Assembly (NCBI GenBank): GCA_017628435.1
Contig: JAGBZE010000201.1
Span: forward strand, 1-6,732
Length of the DNA stretch: 6,732 bases
Origin: Akkermansia sp.
GTDB taxonomy: Bacteria; Verrucomicrobiota; Verrucomicrobiia; Verrucomicrobiales; Akkermansiaceae
Direction: 5' to 3'
This document shows positions 5,634 to 6,732 of the stretch, in pieces. The position numbers were made by a program, and so were the translations under genes. Below the pieces are notes generated by a model. It saw only the letters and a list, made by a program, of their open reading frames with translations. It was not told where the DNA came from and searched no databases. Position 1 is the first letter of the stretch. Every line of letters starts with the position of its first letter.

Positions 5634-6348
5634 TGAGGCTCCGAGTGGCGTGCTGCTGGTAGATAAGGATCCCGGCTTCACTTCTCACAATGCCGTGGCG
5701 CTGTGCCGCCGTATTCTGCAGACCAAGAAGGTGGGACACTGCGGCACGCTGGACCCCATGGCCACGGGCATGCTGATTGTGGTGATTGGCAAGGCCACGA
5801 AGATGCAGGATCTGCTGATGTGCGAGGATAAGGTGTACACCGCCACCATGAAGCTGGGGGTGGAGACCAACAGCCAGGATGCCGATGGCGAAGTGGTGGC
5901 GGAAAAGCCGACCGAGGCACTGACGGAGGATGCCGTTCGCGCGGCATTTGAGCATTTTTCCGGCGAGTTTGACCAGGTGCCGCCCATGTATTCGGCGGTC
6001 AAGATTAACGGCGTTCCCTGCTACAAGCTGGCCCGCAAGGGCAAGGAAGTGGAGCGCAAGGCCCGCCACGTGGCGGTGCTGGATTATGAGATTACCCGCA
6101 TTGACCTGGTTGCCGCTGAGGTGGATTTTCGCGTGCATTGCACCAAGGGCTTCTATGTGCGCACCTATGCGCATGATATCGGCCAGTTCCTGGGCTGCGG
6201 CGCGCATCTGACAGCGCTGCGTCGTATCCGCAGCGGGCATTTTGATATTGCCGAGGCGGTGGATGTGCCCACGCTCAAGGCTGCATCCCGCGAGGAATTG
6301 CTGGCGCGTCTGCTGCCGGTGGAAAAGGTACTGGCAGACCGCGCCTGA
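5626..6348 (+). CDS. truB: tRNA pseudouridine-55 synthase TruB
   Basis: This 240-aa enzyme converts U55 in the T-loop of tRNAs to pseudouridine and also helps tRNA folding. GVLLVDKDPGFTS (8-20) and KKVGHCGTLDPMATG (34-48) carry the signature motifs; Asp43 is the catalytic nucleophile. KVYTA (69-73; Tyr71), YSAVKINGVPCYKLAR (122-137) and VRTYAHDIG (178-186; Arg179) complete the active site, and the short TruB C-terminal region follows. It is shorter than E. coli TruB (314 aa) and lacks the C-terminal PUA domain, as do many non-proteobacterial forms. The ATG overlaps the DHH gene by 8 nt and has a perfect Shine-Dalgarno sequence. ribF begins 5 bp after its stop. Confidence 0.97.
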   Translation: MSDEAPSGVLLVDKDPGFTSHNAVALCRRILQTKKVGHCGTLDPMATGMLIVVIGKATKMQDLLMCEDKVYTATMKLGVETNSQDADGEVVAEKPTEALTEDAVRAAFEHFSGEFDQVPPMYSAVKINGVPCYKLARKGKEVERKARHVAVLDYEITRIDLVAAEVDFRVHCTKGFYVRTYAHDIGQFLGCGAHLTALRRIRSGHFDIAEAVDVPTLKAASREELLARLLPVEKVLADRA

Positions 6349-6353
6349 GAAAG

Positions 6354-6732
6354 ATGTTGATTCTGCATTCCATGGATGAGCTTGAAGCCTTGCACCAGCC
6401 GGTGCACTGGGCTATGGGCTTTTTCGATGGGGTACACCTCGGGCACCAGCAGGTGATTGCCTCTGCAGATACGCCGGGAAGCCTGCGTGGTGTGCTGACC
6501 TTCGCTGAGCATCCGCTGGCGGTGCTGGCTCCGCAGAAGCAGCCGAAGCTGATTACCCCGGAGCCGGAGCAGAAACGTGCTCTGCTGGCAGAAGCCGGGG
6601 TGCAGGTGCTGCTGGAGCTGCCTTTTACGGCAGAGCTGGCTGCTATGGAACCCCGTGTGTTCCTGGATTCGCTGCGGGCCGCGTGCCCGGTGGCGGGTAT
6701 TTCCGTGGGCCGTAACTGGCATTTCGGCAAGG
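6354..6732 (+). CDS. ribF: Bifunctional riboflavin kinase/FAD synthetase RibF, 5' part only
   Basis: The first 126 codons are present and stay open to the window edge. RibF phosphorylates riboflavin to FMN and then adenylates it to FAD. Only the N-terminal FAD synthetase (nucleotidyltransferase) domain is visible: GFFDGVHLGH (22-31) is the HxGH nucleotide-binding motif, TFAEHP (49-54) replaces the common TFEPHP form, and VGRNWHFGK (118-126) matches the family's FGxG region. The riboflavin kinase domain must lie beyond the edge. The ATG follows the truB stop by 5 bp with only a weak purine stretch (GAGAAAG) directly before it, so translational coupling to truB is likely. The truB-ribF order is widely conserved. 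Confidence 0.94.
   Translation, partial: MLILHSMDELEALHQPVHWAMGFFDGVHLGHQQVIASADTPGSLRGVLTFAEHPLAVLAPQKQPKLITPEPEQKRALLAEAGVQVLLELPFTAELAAMEPRVFLDSLRAACPVAGISVGRNWHFGK

Noticed and set aside
5608..6240. 210-codon antisense frame over truB
   Set aside because: It is a His- and Ala-rich complement of a well-conserved gene, with no domain, ribosome-binding site or promoter.
6165..6730. Two long minus-strand frames over the end of truB and ribF
   Set aside because: The plus strand clearly encodes ribF with FDGVHLGH and FGK motifs; the antisense products are low-complexity Ser/Arg/Gln-rich shadows.

Overview
The window is about 6.7 kb of compact bacterial chromosome carrying eight genes, the last one cut by the right edge. 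No mobile element, CRISPR array, rRNA or tRNA gene was seen. Protein style (two SHGCIR-type L,D-transpeptidase lipoproteins, a DusC-like dihydrouridine synthase, a short TruB without a PUA domain), moderate-to-high GC in the right half and Gram-negative-type lipoprotein signals suggest a host-associated member of the Verrucomicrobiota, possibly near Akkermansiaceae. That assignment is an impression from sequence style, not a database result.

Layout. Positions 1-119 hold no gene, only a strong hairpin that can end the leftward transcript. A DusC-like tRNA-dihydrouridine synthase lies on the minus strand (120-1052). A 179-bp divergent intergenic region follows, with one promoter facing each way. 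Rightward come two adjacent, diverged paralogues of YkuD-type L,D-transpeptidase lipoproteins (1232-1828 and 1830-2558), closed by a textbook intrinsic terminator. Next is a two-gene unit: an M42-family metallo-aminopeptidase (2637-3677) overlapping by ATGA a membrane acyltransferase-3 protein (3674-4618). The last unit is an RNA and cofactor housekeeping operon: a DHH/DHHA1 phosphoesterase of the NrnA type (4662-5633), truB (5626-6348) and the start of ribF (6354 to the edge).

How the genes work together. The transpeptidases are predicted to act on peptidoglycan at the envelope. The DHH-truB-ribF run is the 3' part of a conserved bacterial cluster (infB-rbfA-nrnA-truB-ribF-rpsO) linking translation, tRNA modification, nanoRNA turnover and flavin synthesis; here the upstream part is absent and the run has its own promoter. 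Dus and TruB are both tRNA uridine-modifying enzymes but lie in separate transcription units.

The most interesting signal is regulatory. At three of the four promoter-proximal genes (dus, M42, DHH) a sigma70-like promoter with a 17-bp spacer places the -10 hexamer only 6-8 nt before the ATG, so the predicted transcript starts at or within about two bases of the initiation codon. The downstream gene truB has a perfect Shine-Dalgarno sequence instead. This points to leaderless mRNAs for operon-first genes. No wholly new system was identified; the proteins belong to known families.
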